Assembly: GCA_947574505.1 (NCBI GenBank)
Contig: CANPJW010000008.1
Location: 21,709 to 85,708 of the forward strand
Direction: 5' to 3'
DNA length: 64,000 bases
Source of the DNA: an uncultured Bacteroides sp.
Lineage (GTDB): Bacteria; Bacteroidota; Bacteroidia; Bacteroidales; Bacteroidaceae
In this document: piece by piece, positions 32,004 to 42,228 of the stretch
Layout: the number at the start of each line of letters is the position of its first letter
How positions within the stretch are numbered: the stretch's first letter is position 1
The notes under the pieces: model-generated
What the model was told of the DNA's origin: nothing
The model's input: the letters and a program-made list of their open reading frames with translations, nothing else
Database searches by the model: none
Translations under genes and position numbers: made by a program

Positions 32004-33317
32004 TCAATATTTTCCCCGTTGATAAGAGCGATGTCCATAAATCGTGATTACCACAAAACAGATAAATGGCAGGATAAATGAAACATTTACGGCTGGCATA
32101 TTCCAAATGGTATTCATATCAATAATACTTGCTTGTAAAGGAGGAAGTACGGAACCTCCTAAAATAGCCATAATCAGGCCAGCTGCTCCAAACTTTGCAT
32201 CATCTCCCAATCCGGTAAGCGCTATGCCATAGATCGTGGGGAACATTAATGACATACAGGCTGAAACAGCTACCAGGCAGTACATACCCCAGATATCCTG
32301 GAAGAAGATGACTCCGGCGGTGAAGCAGCAACCCGCAATGGCAAGTATGGCCAATAATTTACCTGGATTGAGGTAGCGCAAGATGAAGGTACAGATAAAA
32401 CGGCTGATACAGAAAATAACCATCGCAATGATATTATATTCTTGTGATAGTACTTCGGCAGCTTTCTCCTCCATACCTTGTGACATGAACAGGCGTGTGC
32501 CGTATTGGATAATGAAGGTCCAACACATAATCTGCGCACCTACATAGAAGAATTGTGCCACCACTCCTTCGCGGTAATGATGGATGGAGAAGATACGCTT
32601 CAGTGTGGGACCGAAATTGATACTGTGAGACTGGTCACCATTTTTGGGCATTTGGGTAAAACGTATCACTAGAAGCATAACTAATATGACTATTCCGATA
32701 GTGAGATAAGGAGCGATCAGTACGGACAGGTCCGCATCTCTTACCATTGCAAATTCTGCCGGGTTTAGTTGGGCTCGTTCTGCCGTATCCATCGGATTTA
32801 GTTTCGCCTGGATAAAGTTCATGGCTACATACATTCCCAGTAAAGAACCCATAGGGTTAAACGATTGTGCCAGATTGAGACGTCGGGTAGCGGTAGCTTC
32901 TGTTCCCATGGACAAGATGTAAGGGTTGGAACTGGTTTCGAGGAAGGAGAGTCCGCAGGTCAGAATAAAATAAGCTAATAAGAACGGATAGTAGCTGCCT
33001 GTCATTTTAGCGGGAAAGAATAATAAGGCTCCTACGGCATAAAGTCCCAATCCCAGCAGGATACCGGCTTTATAAGAGTATTTACGGATAAACATAGCTG
33101 CCGGAAAAGCCATGGCGAAATATCCGCCATAGAAGGCAACTTGCACCAATGCGCCATCGGTGACACTCATCCGGAAGATTTTAGAGAATGCTTTTACCAT
33201 CGGATTGGTGATATCATTGGCGAATCCCCAGAGGGCGAAGCAGCAGGTGACTAATATAAACGGTAGTACGTAACTGACTCCATCTTTGTGCAGGATGGGT
33301 TGATCTGTATCTTTCAT
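32004..33317 (-). CDS. fucP: L-fucose:H+ symporter
   Basis: A 437-aa MFS permease with 12 hydrophobic segments, close to the E. coli FucP length (438 aa). Marks of the FucP group are FALWGFANDITNPMVKAFSKIF in TM1 with its functional Asp and Asn, QVAFYGGYFAMAFPAA, LETSSNPYILSMG, and RLNLAQSFNPMGSLLG. It imports L-fucose with protons. It lies downstream of fucI on the same strand. Confidence 0.93.
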   Translation of the reverse strand: MKDTDQPILHKDGVSYVLPFILVTCCFALWGFANDITNPMVKAFSKIFRMSVTDGALVQVAFYGGYFAMAFPAAMFIRKYSYKAGILLGLGLYAVGALLFFPAKMTGSYYPFLLAYFILTCGLSFLETSSNPYILSMGTEATATRRLNLAQSFNPMGSLLGMYVAMNFIQAKLNPMDTAERAQLNPAEFAMVRDADLSVLIAPYLTIGIVILVMLLVIRFTQMPKNGDQSHSINFGPTLKRIFSIHHYREGVVAQFFYVGAQIMCWTFIIQYGTRLFMSQGMEEKAAEVLSQEYNIIAMVIFCISRFICTFILRYLNPGKLLAILAIAGCCFTAGVIFFQDIWGMYCLVAVSACMSLMFPTIYGIALTGLGDDAKFGAAGLIMAILGGSVLPPLQASIIDMNTIWNMPAVNVSFILPFICFVVITIYGHRSYQRGKY

Positions 33318-33331
33318 TTCTTAAATTAAAG

Positions 33332-33422
33332 ATTGAGAATTAAAAATTAAGAAATGAGAATTGAAAACAAAAAAAGGATAGGCATATGACCCTTTCTCAA
33401 TTTTTAATTTTCAATTCTCAAT
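33332..33422. repeat. AT-rich inverted repeat between fucI and fucP
   Basis: Arms 33332-33359 and 33395-33422 are complementary at 25 of 28 positions (ATTGAGAATT...). They form a long AT stem in the 112-bp space between the two genes and could lower read-through into fucP or stabilise the upstream message. Confidence 0.6.
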
Positions 33423-33429
33423 TTATTAA

Positions 33430-35205
33430 CTATTTGTAAATAGGTCCATAAGTTGAGCAAGCTCTGTAGTCGGAACCTTCCTTATCCATACCGAAGGCAT
33501 TCCATGATGCCGGGCGGAAAATCTTGTCGTCTTCTACATTATGCATACAAACAGGAATACGTAGCATAGATGCCAGAGTTATTAAATCCTGTCCGATGTG
33601 TCCATAGCTGATGGCGCCGTGGTTGGCTCCCCAGTTGTTCATTACCGAATAGACATCACGGAATGCAGGTTTGTCGCATAGGCGGGGTACAAACCAAGTA
33701 GTAGGCCATGTGGGATCTGTACGCATGTTCAGTACCTGATGGATTTCCGGATCAATATCTACTGTCCAGCCTTCTGCCAGTTGCAATACTGGACCTAAGC
33801 CTTTTACCAGATTAAGACGCATCATGGTGACAGGCATACCGCCTTTAGACAAGAAATTGGAAGAGAAACCGCCTCCACGGAAATAGTCGCGATCTGCCGG
33901 ATACCAGGTTGTAGCTTTCAGACAAGCTTCGACATCGGCTTCAGTCATTTCCCAGTTGGGCTTCATGCAGGGCTCTCCCGCTTCATTATGGCTCTCACCG
34001 GTAGCGTCCAGAGTGGTTGCACCAGAGTTGATAAGATGGATGATACCGTTTTTAGCCATTCCGGTAAGTTCTTTGCCGGTGACACGTTTTACCGCTTCGG
34101 GACTCCAGTAAGTACGGATGTCGGAGAACATCTGTCCACAGCCACTCAGCAGGTGACCGAATAACATGGCAACACCATTGCAAGCATCATTTTCGGTAGC
34201 CAGAACGTATGCTTCGCGAATGCCGTTCCAGTCGAAAGTGGTGTTGAGCAGTGCTTCACTGAAGTCACCGTTTGGTTTCCAGTCAGTCCATTGGCGTTGC
34301 CCCTGGAAGCCGGCTGCGATGGCATTATGGCCGATAGCTTCTTCTTTGAATCCCATTTCAAGCAATTTCGGGTTGCCGACCATCAAGTCACGCATGATGA
34401 TAGTCATTTTTACAATAAATTCCCAGTCGGCATCCTTCTCTTCACGGGTTTTGCGCTTTTCGGGACGGTTCTTAAAGTCTTCCCCTTCGTTGGGCTTGCA
34501 ATATTTTTCAGTCCAGGCCATTGCCTTGGCATATTCTTCATGGTCATAGATTCCTTCTTCCATACGGCGCAGGATCTCAGTTTCGTCCACGCTTTCATTA
34601 CGTATTCCCAGATATTCCTGGAAAAAGTCAGGATCGACAATAGAGCCGGCGATACCCATGCAGACACTACCGAAAGAAAGATAGCTTTTTCCGCGCATAT
34701 TGGCTACAGCCATGGCGGCACGGGCGAAACGCAATAGCTTTTCTGCTACATCGGCCGGAATCGTGTTGTCATCCAAATCTTGTACATCGTGTCCGTAAAT
34801 ACCGAATGCAGGCAGCCCTTTCTGTGCGTGTCCGGCTAATACGGCAGCCAGATAAACGGCTCCCGGACGCTCTGTGCCGTTGAATCCCCAGACTGCTTTC
34901 GGCCAGTGCGGGTGCATATCCATTGTTTCGGAGCCATAGCACCAGCAACTGGTTACGGTAATGGTGGCACCTACTCCTTCGCGTTCGAATTTCTCGGCAC
35001 AAGCGGCGCTTTCGGCTACACGACCGATGGTGCTGTCTGCTATTACACATTCCACGGGGCTTCCGTCACCGTTTTTCAAGTTGGATGAAATCAGTTCGGC
35101 AACAGCTTTTGCCAGGTTCATAGTTTTGTCTTCAAGGCTTTCGCGGACACCACCCTGGCGGCCGTCGATAGTGGGACGAATCCCGATTTTAGGATACTTT
35201 TTCAT
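33430..35205 (-). CDS. fucI: L-fucose isomerase
   Basis: A 591-aa enzyme, the same length as E. coli FucI, converting L-fucose to L-fuculose (also D-arabinose to D-ribulose). The start [25 protein letters not shown] is taken at 35205; MYI upstream is unlikely. Conserved segments: [58 protein letters not shown] and [18 protein letters not shown]. It forms a Mn2+-dependent hexamer in other species. It sits between fucR and fucP; fuculokinase and fuculose-1-phosphate aldolase are not in the window. Confidence 0.97.
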   Translation of the reverse strand: MKKYPKIGIRPTIDGRQGGVRESLEDKTMNLAKAVAELISSNLKNGDGSPVECVIADSTIGRVAESAACAEKFEREGVGATITVTSCWCYGSETMDMHPHWPKAVWGFNGTERPGAVYLAAVLAGHAQKGLPAFGIYGHDVQDLDDNTIPADVAEKLLRFARAAMAVANMRGKSYLSFGSVCMGIAGSIVDPDFFQEYLGIRNESVDETEILRRMEEGIYDHEEYAKAMAWTEKYCKPNEGEDFKNRPEKRKTREEKDADWEFIVKMTIIMRDLMVGNPKLLEMGFKEEAIGHNAIAAGFQGQRQWTDWKPNGDFSEALLNTTFDWNGIREAYVLATENDACNGVAMLFGHLLSGCGQMFSDIRTYWSPEAVKRVTGKELTGMAKNGIIHLINSGATTLDATGESHNEAGEPCMKPNWEMTEADVEACLKATTWYPADRDYFRGGGFSSNFLSKGGMPVTMMRLNLVKGLGPVLQLAEGWTVDIDPEIHQVLNMRTDPTWPTTWFVPRLCDKPAFRDVYSVMNNWGANHGAISYGHIGQDLITLASMLRIPVCMHNVEDDKIFRPASWNAFGMDKEGSDYRACSTYGPIYK

Positions 35206-35226
35206 GATATACATAGGTTTTAGTTG

Positions 35227-36207
35227 TTAAATTGAATTTCTTAAATGGACTTCGGTAGGGAGATAAGTTCTGATTTCCTGTCCGGTTAGTACAAATTCTG
35301 CGGCTTTCCGCCCCAGCTCTTCCCAGTTGATACTGAGTACCGTAATCCCTTGGTCTATTACCTCGTAGGCAGGAGTGTCATTGTAGGCTATCAGTCCGAA
35401 ATCTTCTCCGCATTTCAGCCCGGTTGTCCGGCTTTGCTTGATTATATTGACTACCTCTATCTGACGGATTGCAATGTATACTTCTCCTTTACGGACTTGT
35501 ATCCGGTCTGTATTTTCCACAATGGCTGAATCAATGTGATAATCCTGACAGAAACAATTGAAATACTGACAACTGCTACGGGGGTGTTTGATGTCTTCGG
35601 GAAATAAAAGTACTAGTCTCTGATATTTTCTCAGATGTTCTTTCAATGCGGCCAATGCATGATAAAAGGAATCGTCAAAATCCTGACATACGTATGAATA
35701 GTCCTTTTTATCGAACTTCCCGAAATCCAACAGCAGCAACTTAGACGAATCTATTTTGTAAAGATGGGGGGATAGTTTCTCATTGTCGAAGTTCATCACA
35801 ATGTATTTATTGTATCTGCCTATTGATTCACGTAAGATGGTATTGAAAAGTCGTTCATTATATTGATGAAACAATAAATCTACTTTGTAGTTGATGGATA
35901 GTTTTTTGATAAAACTATTATATAACGAGTATTTAAAGGGAGAATACTCGTCCAGCAGAAGCAGAATGTTTGTAAGCTTGTTGGTAACGTAGTAACCTTT
36001 TCCCGGAGTAGAGTCTATTATTCCCCGGTCTTTTAAATCAATGAATGCTTTGAACACCGTATCCCGCGACACTTGATACTCACGGCTCAGTTTGTTGATG
36101 GACGGTAATGTGCAGTCCGATTTATATTTGCCCATGGAAATCTCCTGACTGAGTAAATCAGCCAGTTGTTTCACTTTAGTGGTCTGCTGTCCAAAGGTAA
36201 CTTTCAT
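35227..36207 (-). CDS. fucR: GntR-family regulator of fucose genes
   Basis: A 326-aa protein with an N-terminal GntR winged helix (LADLLSQEISMGKYKSDCTLPSINKLSREYQVSRDTVFKAFIDLKDRGIIDSTPGKGYYVT, residues ~16-75). The C-terminal domain is like a periplasmic-binding/LacI effector domain (GEDFGLIAYNDTPAYEVIDQGITVLSINWEELGRKAAEFVLTGQEI). It is 21 bp upstream of fucI, and the Bacteroides fucose operon is known to be controlled by a GntR-type FucR, so the assignment is strong. Fucose is the likely inducer. Confidence 0.87.
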   Translation of the reverse strand: MKVTFGQQTTKVKQLADLLSQEISMGKYKSDCTLPSINKLSREYQVSRDTVFKAFIDLKDRGIIDSTPGKGYYVTNKLTNILLLLDEYSPFKYSLYNSFIKKLSINYKVDLLFHQYNERLFNTILRESIGRYNKYIVMNFDNEKLSPHLYKIDSSKLLLLDFGKFDKKDYSYVCQDFDDSFYHALAALKEHLRKYQRLVLLFPEDIKHPRSSCQYFNCFCQDYHIDSAIVENTDRIQVRKGEVYIAIRQIEVVNIIKQSRTTGLKCGEDFGLIAYNDTPAYEVIDQGITVLSINWEELGRKAAEFVLTGQEIRTYLPTEVHLRNSI

Positions 36208-36386
36208 GAACTGTTTAAGGTTTTACGCGGACAATGCAAACTGTGCTGAACTGTCCCGATGCAAAGGAATGCAATTTATTCATAAACAGCAAGATGAAAA
36301 GGTATGTTTTATAACACAAGATTCGAAGCTTCTATATCGATTTCCGGAAGAATGTGTAGTACGTACTAATCAAATAATATAATTAG

Positions 36387-36566
36387 AGTATTTGCCGAAG
36401 TATATTAACCGCATTACAGAACAAAGGGGGGGAGTCGTGTCTTGCCGGTGCGCCGGATATTGTTTTGCTGGTTTGTGAAATGATTGCCGGGCGTATGAAT
36501 GCAAAATTGACTCGGGATATGGAATTTAAAGACGGACTGCATTTTATCATCGAACTTCCTCTATAA
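36387..36566 (+). pseudogene. 59-codon remnant, possibly a histidine-kinase C-terminus
   Basis: An open stretch with no start codon near its 5' end, preceded by TAG and ended by TAA. The translation ends APDIVLLVCEMIAGRMNAKL, TRDMEFKDGLHFIIELPL. The ending (helix, Asp-Met-Glu, Gly-x-x-Phe, ELP) resembles the last residues of a HATPase domain of sensor kinases. A G7 run within it could mark a frameshift. It lies in the 448-bp gap between fucR and gpmI. The family assignment is a guess; the remnant nature is better supported. Confidence 0.35.
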
Positions 36567-36605
36567 AAAATAGGTGAAACATTATTCATTGACAGGGCTT
36601 TTTTG

Positions 36606-36613
36606 TACCTTTG
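36606..36613 (+). promoter_or_regulatory. gpmI -7 box
   Basis: TACCTTTG fits TAnnTTTG, 42 bp before the gpmI start. No convincing -33 element is seen. Confidence 0.6.
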
Positions 36614-36655
36614 CACCCGGAAAAAGCAAGGATAAACTTTAAACAAAATAAGATT

Positions 36656-38170
36656 ATGAGTAAAAAAGCCCTTTTAATGATTCTTGATGGTTGGGGTATC
36701 GGCGATCAAGGTAAAGACGATGTAATCTTTAACACTCCCACTCCTTACTGGGATTCTCTGTTGGCAAACTATCCGCACTCTGAATTGCAGGCTAGCGGTG
36801 AGAACGTTGGTTTGCCCGACGGACAGATGGGTAACTCCGAAGTAGGACACTTGAATATCGGTGCAGGACGTATCGTTTATCAGGATTTGGTAAAGATTAA
36901 CCGTGCATGTGCCGACAACAGCATAATGAAGAATCCCGAGATTGTTTCCGCTTTCTCTTACGCAAAGGAAAATGGCAAGAACATCCACTTTATGGGATTG
37001 ACTTCAAACGGTGGTGTACACAGTTCATTCGATCATTTGTTCAAACTTTGCGATATCTCTAAAGAATATGGCATTGAAAATACATTTATCCACTGCTTTA
37101 TGGATGGTCGTGACACAGACCCGAAGAGTGGTAAAGGCTTTATCGAACAACTGACTGCGCACTGTGAAAACTCAGCCGGTAAAATCGCTTCTATCGTTGG
37201 TCGCTTCTATGCTATGGATCGTGACAAGCGTTGGGAACGTGTGAAAGAAGCATACGACCTGTTGGTTGAAGGTAAAGGAAAGCAAGCCACCGATATGGTT
37301 CAGGCTATGCAGGAATCATACGATGAAGGTGTTACAGATGAATTCATCAAACCGATCAATAATTCTACCGTAGACGGTACCATCAAAGAAGGTGATGTGG
37401 TTATCTTCTTCAACTACCGTAACGACCGTGCCAAGGAATTGACTGTTGTGCTGACTCAACAGGATATGCCGGAACAAGGTATGCATACTATTCCGGGCTT
37501 GCAGTTTTATTGCATGACTCCGTATGATGCGTCTTTCAAGGGTGTTCATATTCTGTTCGACAAGGAAAATGTTCAAAATACGTTGGGTGAATATCTGGCT
37601 GCTAACGGTAAGACTCAGTTACACATTGCAGAAACGGAAAAGTATGCTCACGTAACTTTCTTCTTCAATGGTGGTCGTGAAACTCCGTATGATGCCGAAG
37701 AGCGTATCTTGGTTCCATCTCCGAAAGTGGCTACTTACGACTTGAAGCCTGAGATGAGTGCTTATGAAGTGAAGGATAAATTGGTAGAAGCCATCAAGAC
37801 CCAGAAATTCGATTTCATTGTCGTGAATTACGCTAATGGTGATATGGTAGGTCATACAGGTATCTATGACGCTATTGAAAAAGCAGTGAAGGCTATTGAC
37901 GAGTGCGTGAAAGATACAGTGGAAGCTGCCAAGGCTAATGATTATGAAGTAATCATTATTGCCGACCACGGTAATGCCGACCATGCACTGAATGAAGATG
38001 GTACACCTAATACGGCTCACTCTTTGAACCCTGTTCCATTTGTATATGTAACAGAGAATAAGAATGCTAAAGTGGAAAATGGTGTATTGGCAGATGTTGC
38101 TCCTTCTATCTTGCACATTTTGGGCATGCCCCAGCCTGCCGACATGACCGGACGGGATTTGATAAAATAA
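36656..38170 (+). CDS. gpmI: 2,3-bisphosphoglycerate-independent phosphoglycerate mutase
   Basis: A 504-aa Mn-dependent glycolytic enzyme interconverting 3- and 2-phosphoglycerate. The start [14 protein letters not shown] is chosen because an upstream in-frame ATG overlaps the promoter region. The metal Asp is D11 (ILDGWG), the phosphorylated Ser S61 is in [16 protein letters not shown], and the second metal set is in [12 protein letters not shown] and [10 protein letters not shown]. Length matches the family. Confidence 0.97.
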   Translation: MSKKALLMILDGWGIGDQGKDDVIFNTPTPYWDSLLANYPHSELQASGENVGLPDGQMGNSEVGHLNIGAGRIVYQDLVKINRACADNSIMKNPEIVSAFSYAKENGKNIHFMGLTSNGGVHSSFDHLFKLCDISKEYGIENTFIHCFMDGRDTDPKSGKGFIEQLTAHCENSAGKIASIVGRFYAMDRDKRWERVKEAYDLLVEGKGKQATDMVQAMQESYDEGVTDEFIKPINNSTVDGTIKEGDVVIFFNYRNDRAKELTVVLTQQDMPEQGMHTIPGLQFYCMTPYDASFKGVHILFDKENVQNTLGEYLAANGKTQLHIAETEKYAHVTFFFNGGRETPYDAEERILVPSPKVATYDLKPEMSAYEVKDKLVEAIKTQKFDFIVVNYANGDMVGHTGIYDAIEKAVKAIDECVKDTVEAAKANDYEVIIIADHGNADHALNEDGTPNTAHSLNPVPFVYVTENKNAKVENGVLADVAPSILHILGMPQPADMTGRDLIK

Positions 38171-38189
38171 TGTAGAAAGTATATTTATT

Positions 38190-38255
38190 TGTCATTCTGA
38201 ACAAGGTGAGGAATCTGTAATGAAGCATGGATTCGTCACTTTGTCCGGAATGACA
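38190..38255. repeat. dispersed palindromic repeat, second copy
   Basis: Arms 38190-38217 (TGTCATTCTGAACAAGGTGA...) and 38229-38255 are imperfect inverted repeats with the same GTCATTCTGA core as the element after infB. It lies between gpmI and the next gene and may serve as transcript end. Confidence 0.65.
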
Positions 38256-38272
38256 TTTTAATTTAATAAGAG

Positions 38273-38854
38273 ATGATACAGATAGATGATGTTGTAATCT
38301 CCCTTGATGTGTTTCGTGAGAAATTTCTTTGTAATCTCGATGCCTGCAAAGGTGAGTGCTGCATAGAGGGAGATGCCGGTGCACCGGTGGAATTGGATGA
38401 AGTGGAAAAACTGGAAGAGGTGCTTCCTGTTATTTGGGACGAGCTTTCACCCGAGGCACGGGCGGTGATTGATAAGCAGGGAGTGGTTTATACAGATGAA
38501 GAAGGCGATTTGGTAACTTCCATCGTCAATCATAAAGACTGTGTATTTACCTGTTATGATGAGAAGGGGTACTGTTATTGTGCCATTGAGAAAGCTTTCC
38601 GGGCAGGTAAGACCGATTTATATAAACCAATCTCCTGTCATCTTTATCCCATCCGTATAGGTGATTATGGTCCTTACAAAGCGGTGAATTATCATCGTTG
38701 GAACGTATGTAAAGCCGCAGTGTTGCTGGGACAAAAAGAGAATCTGCCTGTTTATAAGTTCTTAAAAGAACCGTTGGTACGGAAATTTGGCGAGGAATGG
38801 TATAAGGAGCTGGAGATTGCGGCAGAGGAATTGCAGAGAAGAGGAATGATGTAA
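38273..38854 (+). CDS. DUF3109 family Cys-rich protein
   Basis: A 193-aa soluble protein with conserved Cys positions: C20NLDAC25KGEC29C30, then HKDCVFTCYDEKGYCYCAIEKAF and ISCHLYPIR. This pattern is that of the DUF3109/YkgJ-like zinc- or iron-cluster families. The function is unknown; metal binding is inferred. It has no close operon partner. Confidence 0.85.
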   Translation: MIQIDDVVISLDVFREKFLCNLDACKGECCIEGDAGAPVELDEVEKLEEVLPVIWDELSPEARAVIDKQGVVYTDEEGDLVTSIVNHKDCVFTCYDEKGYCYCAIEKAFRAGKTDLYKPISCHLYPIRIGDYGPYKAVNYHRWNVCKAAVLLGQKENLPVYKFLKEPLVRKFGEEWYKELEIAAEELQRRGMM

Positions 38855-38921
38855 ATCTTGTCCGGTTTGATCATTCCCGATTTATTATATTAACCAAAAT
38901 TTAATACTACGAAAAGCCCCC

Positions 38922-40109
38922 ATGAAAAGATTACTCTTGTCGTGCTGTATCCTGTTATGCGTCGTTTCGGCTATGCAGGCTCAAGAACAGCCCTTAATCA
39001 GTCCGGATGATTCTATCCGCAGTTTGGTGGGACGTCTGTTCCCGAACAGCAATCCGGATATCTCAGCGCACATGAATCTGCAATTCTCTACTTCGGGAGT
39101 TGCCAACTTTGTTGAAGGCGATTTGGAAGACGCCTCTTTCAAACTGAATCGTGTGAAGCTGGAAATATTAGGTTCTTTCAGCAAGCAATTTTCTTATCAT
39201 TTCCGTCAGTCGTTTAATAAATACAGTAATCCGCACTCGCTGGATAATTTATCCTCTTCTATTGAGTATGCTCTGGTAAATTGGAAGATGTCCGATAAGT
39301 TCACTTTGAATGTCGGAAAACAAGATATCGCCTTGGGAGGATATGAATATTATGTCAATGCCATCAAGGTACGCGAGTATAGTGAGTTTAATGATAATAT
39401 CAGTTGCTATCAGGCGGGGGTAGCCGGAAGATTCAATTTGTCGCCTGCCAATGAGTTGGTGCTTCAGGTAGTAAACAACCGTAGCGGAGAGAATGATGAG
39501 ACTTATCTTTACGGTTTGCCGCAAGGGGTGGAAAAGGCCAAAGTCCCTGTTCTGTCAACCGTGAACTGGAACGGGCTCTTCTTTGATAATGCGGTGCAAT
39601 TGCGTTATGCGGCGTCATACGGACAGCTGGCGGAAGGTAAAAACCTTTATTGTTTTACGGCGGGTAATATATATGAGAAAGGTCCTGTTATCGCTTATGT
39701 TGATTTGATGTATTCTCGTGAAGGATTGGATAGCAAAGGAATTATCAGTGACTTGCAAGGCCCTGTTCTGTCGGCTCCGTCTACAGCGCAGCATGCGGAA
39801 TACTTTACTACCGTGGTGAACTTTGACTATCGTATCCATCCTAATTGGAATCTTTACCTGAAAGGCGCTTATGAGAGGGCTGGTATTTATAAGACAAACG
39901 GGCATTTTGAGAAAGGGCTTTATCGTACGACATGGAATGCGCAGGCTTGTGTGGAGTATTTCCCGATGCGCAATAGCGAACTGCTTCTCTTTGCCCATTT
40001 TTTATATAAAGGACATCATTTGGCCCGGCGTGCGCAGGCCTTGGGAGGCATGAGTCCGGATACCCAACGCGTCTCCATCGGGTTGGTTTACTCTATTCCG
40101 GTGTTCTGA
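38922..40109 (+). CDS. porin, phosphate-selective OprO/OprP type
   Basis: A 395-aa outer-membrane protein with a signal peptide (cleaved near AMQA-QEQ). The barrel-like sequence has alternating aromatic strands and marks of the O/P porin family: DASFKLNRVKLEILGSFSKQFSYHFRQSFNK, ALVNWKMSDKFTLNVGKQDIALGGYEYY and a final strand RVSIGLVYSIPVF. It probably allows anion or phosphate uptake, although specificity cannot be assigned. It is followed by a 241-bp gap with a terminator. Confidence 0.85.
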   Translation: MKRLLLSCCILLCVVSAMQAQEQPLISPDDSIRSLVGRLFPNSNPDISAHMNLQFSTSGVANFVEGDLEDASFKLNRVKLEILGSFSKQFSYHFRQSFNKYSNPHSLDNLSSSIEYALVNWKMSDKFTLNVGKQDIALGGYEYYVNAIKVREYSEFNDNISCYQAGVAGRFNLSPANELVLQVVNNRSGENDETYLYGLPQGVEKAKVPVLSTVNWNGLFFDNAVQLRYAASYGQLAEGKNLYCFTAGNIYEKGPVIAYVDLMYSREGLDSKGIISDLQGPVLSAPSTAQHAEYFTTVVNFDYRIHPNWNLYLKGAYERAGIYKTNGHFEKGLYRTTWNAQACVEYFPMRNSELLLFAHFLYKGHHLARRAQALGGMSPDTQRVSIGLVYSIPVF

Positions 40110-40241
40110 TACACACAACTGTCCTCATGCTGCACGCTAAAGCGTTTTTGCTGTATGGTCAAGACCTTTTATACAGAAAGCTACTGCATCCTTCCATAGC
40201 AAGATGTACGTCTCACAGTGGAAGAACGTAGTAATTGATAG

Positions 40242-40278
40242 GAGGAAAAGTCTTAAGGATGAGGTTTCCTCTTTTTTA
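40242..40278 (+). terminator. terminator after the porin gene
   Basis: GAGGAAA (40242-40248) pairs with TTTCCTC (40265-40271), followed by seven T residues. Confidence 0.65.
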
Positions 40279-40308
40279 TTGTAAGATCGGGAAAATACGC
40301 TATATTTG
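40279..40308 (+). promoter_or_regulatory. promoter of the protease/PorV-like pair
   Basis: TTG (40279-40281) and TATATTTG (40301-40308) with the canonical 19-bp spacing, 42 bp before the protease start. Confidence 0.7.
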
Positions 40309-40350
40309 TGAAATAATTAAATACTTCAATTAACAACACAAGATAGTATA

Positions 40351-42210
40351 ATGAAAAAGATCGTCTTTTTTTTCCTGATGACTATATTGATAGCCTCATG
40401 CCATCAAGAAGAACTTTCTTCTGTTCCAGATGAACCGGAAGGGAAACAGCCTGTTTTTGATTTATCGGAAGAAGAGGTGCTTCAGGGTTGCATTTATGTG
40501 AAATTGAAAGAAGAACCAGCCGGAGAGGTGCGGGTAAGGAGCATAGGCAACACGGTAACGACAGGAGTCAAGGTATTGGATCGGGCTGCTTTTTCTTTGA
40601 AAATCGAGAGAATGGAACGTACTTTCCCTTATGCTGGCAAGTTTGAAGAACGTACCCGTAAAGAGGGGCTTCATTTATGGTATAATGTCTGGTTTTCTAA
40701 AGAGACATCGGCCACCCGTGCTGCTACCGAAGTGGCTTTTCTGGATGGTATTGAAACGGCTGTACCTGTTCCTAAGATTGTATCCAGGGCAACGCCGGAA
40801 ACAGCGTGGAGCCTGTATGGCGTCCGGACGGGAGAGTGGTTGTTCAATGATCCGAATCTGTCCAGACAATGGTATCTGGATAATCCCGGTACGGAGTCTT
40901 GGCAGAAGAAGGGTGCGGATATCCGTTTGTTTGATGTGTGGAAACAATATAATGGGAATCCGGCTGTCATTGTAGCGGTTGTAGATGGAGGCATTAATCA
41001 GGAACATCCTGATTTGCAGGATAATCTATGGACGAATCCGGATGAGATACCAGGTAATGGTATGGACGATGATGGCAATGGATATGTGGATGACATACAT
41101 GGTTATAATTTTGTGGATGATAATGCGACTTTGGTTCCTCACCGCCATGGGACTCATGTGGCGGGCACTATCGGTGCGACAAATAATAATGGAACAGGTA
41201 TCAGCAGCATTGCAGGGGGGGACGGAACTTCCGGCAGTGGGGTGAGACTCATGAGTTGTCAGATTTTGAAAAGCCTTATCTCTATCGGAGGAGAAGTAGC
41301 TTCTGATCCGTTTATTGCCGCCGCGATTAAGTATGGCGCTGATAATGGAGCTGTCATCAGCCAGAACAGCTGGGGATACGCTGCCACTAGGGCGGGAAGG
41401 AATGCTTCTTCGTATATTAATCCTGTACATAAGGAAGCTATTGATTACTTTATAAAATATGCCGGATGTGATAACAAAGGAGAGCAACTTGACGGAAGTC
41501 CCATGAAGGGAGGTATTGTATTGTTTGCATCAGGTAATGCGAATACGTCCGATCCCAGGATAGCGGCACCGGCTGATTATGAAAAGGTTGTTGCGGTTGC
41601 AGCCATTGAGGCCGATTATAGGAAAGCTTCTTATTCCAATTATGGCACTTATACGGATATTTCTGCTCCCGGCGGATCGTTGGATGGAGACGGACGGATT
41701 TGGAGCACGACTACGGAACGATCCAATAATTATGAATACTTGGCTGGTACATCGATGGCGTGCCCGCTGGTCAGTGGTGTAGCGGCCTTGGTGATAGAGA
41801 AGTATGGGGTAGGCAAGAAAGGGTTTACACCGGAGGCTTTGAAGGAGATTCTCTATCAGAGTGCATACGACTTGGATGAATATAATCCGCGATATGCCGG
41901 TCAGTTAGGACACGGATGTGTGGATGCCGCCGCCGCTTTAGAGATCGATGTCTCCAATCTTCATCCTTTTATCTTAAAATCCAATCAAATAACTGATAAT
42001 ATGCTGATATTCAGTGTGAGCAGTAGTATGTCCGGAAATGGGAAATTGATTTTGTATAATGGCATCGGCAGCAAGGTGTTGGATCTTCATCTGAAACTTG
42101 AAGCCGCATCCCTGCATGCTGTGGACATAACCAAACTCTCTGCCGGATATTATACCTTAGTCTATCAGGCTAAAGGGATGGAAATCAGAGAGAAATTTAT
42201 CAAGTACTAA
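40351..42210 (+). CDS. S8 (subtilisin-like) protease lipoprotein with T9SS-like C-terminal domain
   Basis: A 619-aa protein with a lipobox (LIASC, Cys17) and a ~150-residue N-terminal prodomain-like region. The S8 catalytic domain carries D212 (VVDGG), H266 (HRHGTHVAGT), the oxyanion Asn near N396 (FASGNA) and S468 (AGTSMACP). The last ~75 residues (KLILYNGIGSKVL..., ITKLSAGYYTLVYQAKG..., REKFIKY) match the type A sorting domain of the type IX secretion system in pattern: a Gly-x-Tyr strand and a basic end. The next gene, 18 bp downstream, encodes a PorV-like protein, the known carrier for such domains. A lipid anchor plus this tail on one protein is unusual. Confidence 0.85.
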   Translation: MKKIVFFFLMTILIASCHQEELSSVPDEPEGKQPVFDLSEEEVLQGCIYVKLKEEPAGEVRVRSIGNTVTTGVKVLDRAAFSLKIERMERTFPYAGKFEERTRKEGLHLWYNVWFSKETSATRAATEVAFLDGIETAVPVPKIVSRATPETAWSLYGVRTGEWLFNDPNLSRQWYLDNPGTESWQKKGADIRLFDVWKQYNGNPAVIVAVVDGGINQEHPDLQDNLWTNPDEIPGNGMDDDGNGYVDDIHGYNFVDDNATLVPHRHGTHVAGTIGATNNNGTGISSIAGGDGTSGSGVRLMSCQILKSLISIGGEVASDPFIAAAIKYGADNGAVISQNSWGYAATRAGRNASSYINPVHKEAIDYFIKYAGCDNKGEQLDGSPMKGGIVLFASGNANTSDPRIAAPADYEKVVAVAAIEADYRKASYSNYGTYTDISAPGGSLDGDGRIWSTTTERSNNYEYLAGTSMACPLVSGVAALVIEKYGVGKKGFTPEALKEILYQSAYDLDEYNPRYAGQLGHGCVDAAAALEIDVSNLHPFILKSNQITDNMLIFSVSSSMSGNGKLILYNGIGSKVLDLHLKLEAASLHAVDITKLSAGYYTLVYQAKGMEIREKFIKY

Positions 42211-42228
42211 TCCCAAAAAATAAAGAAT

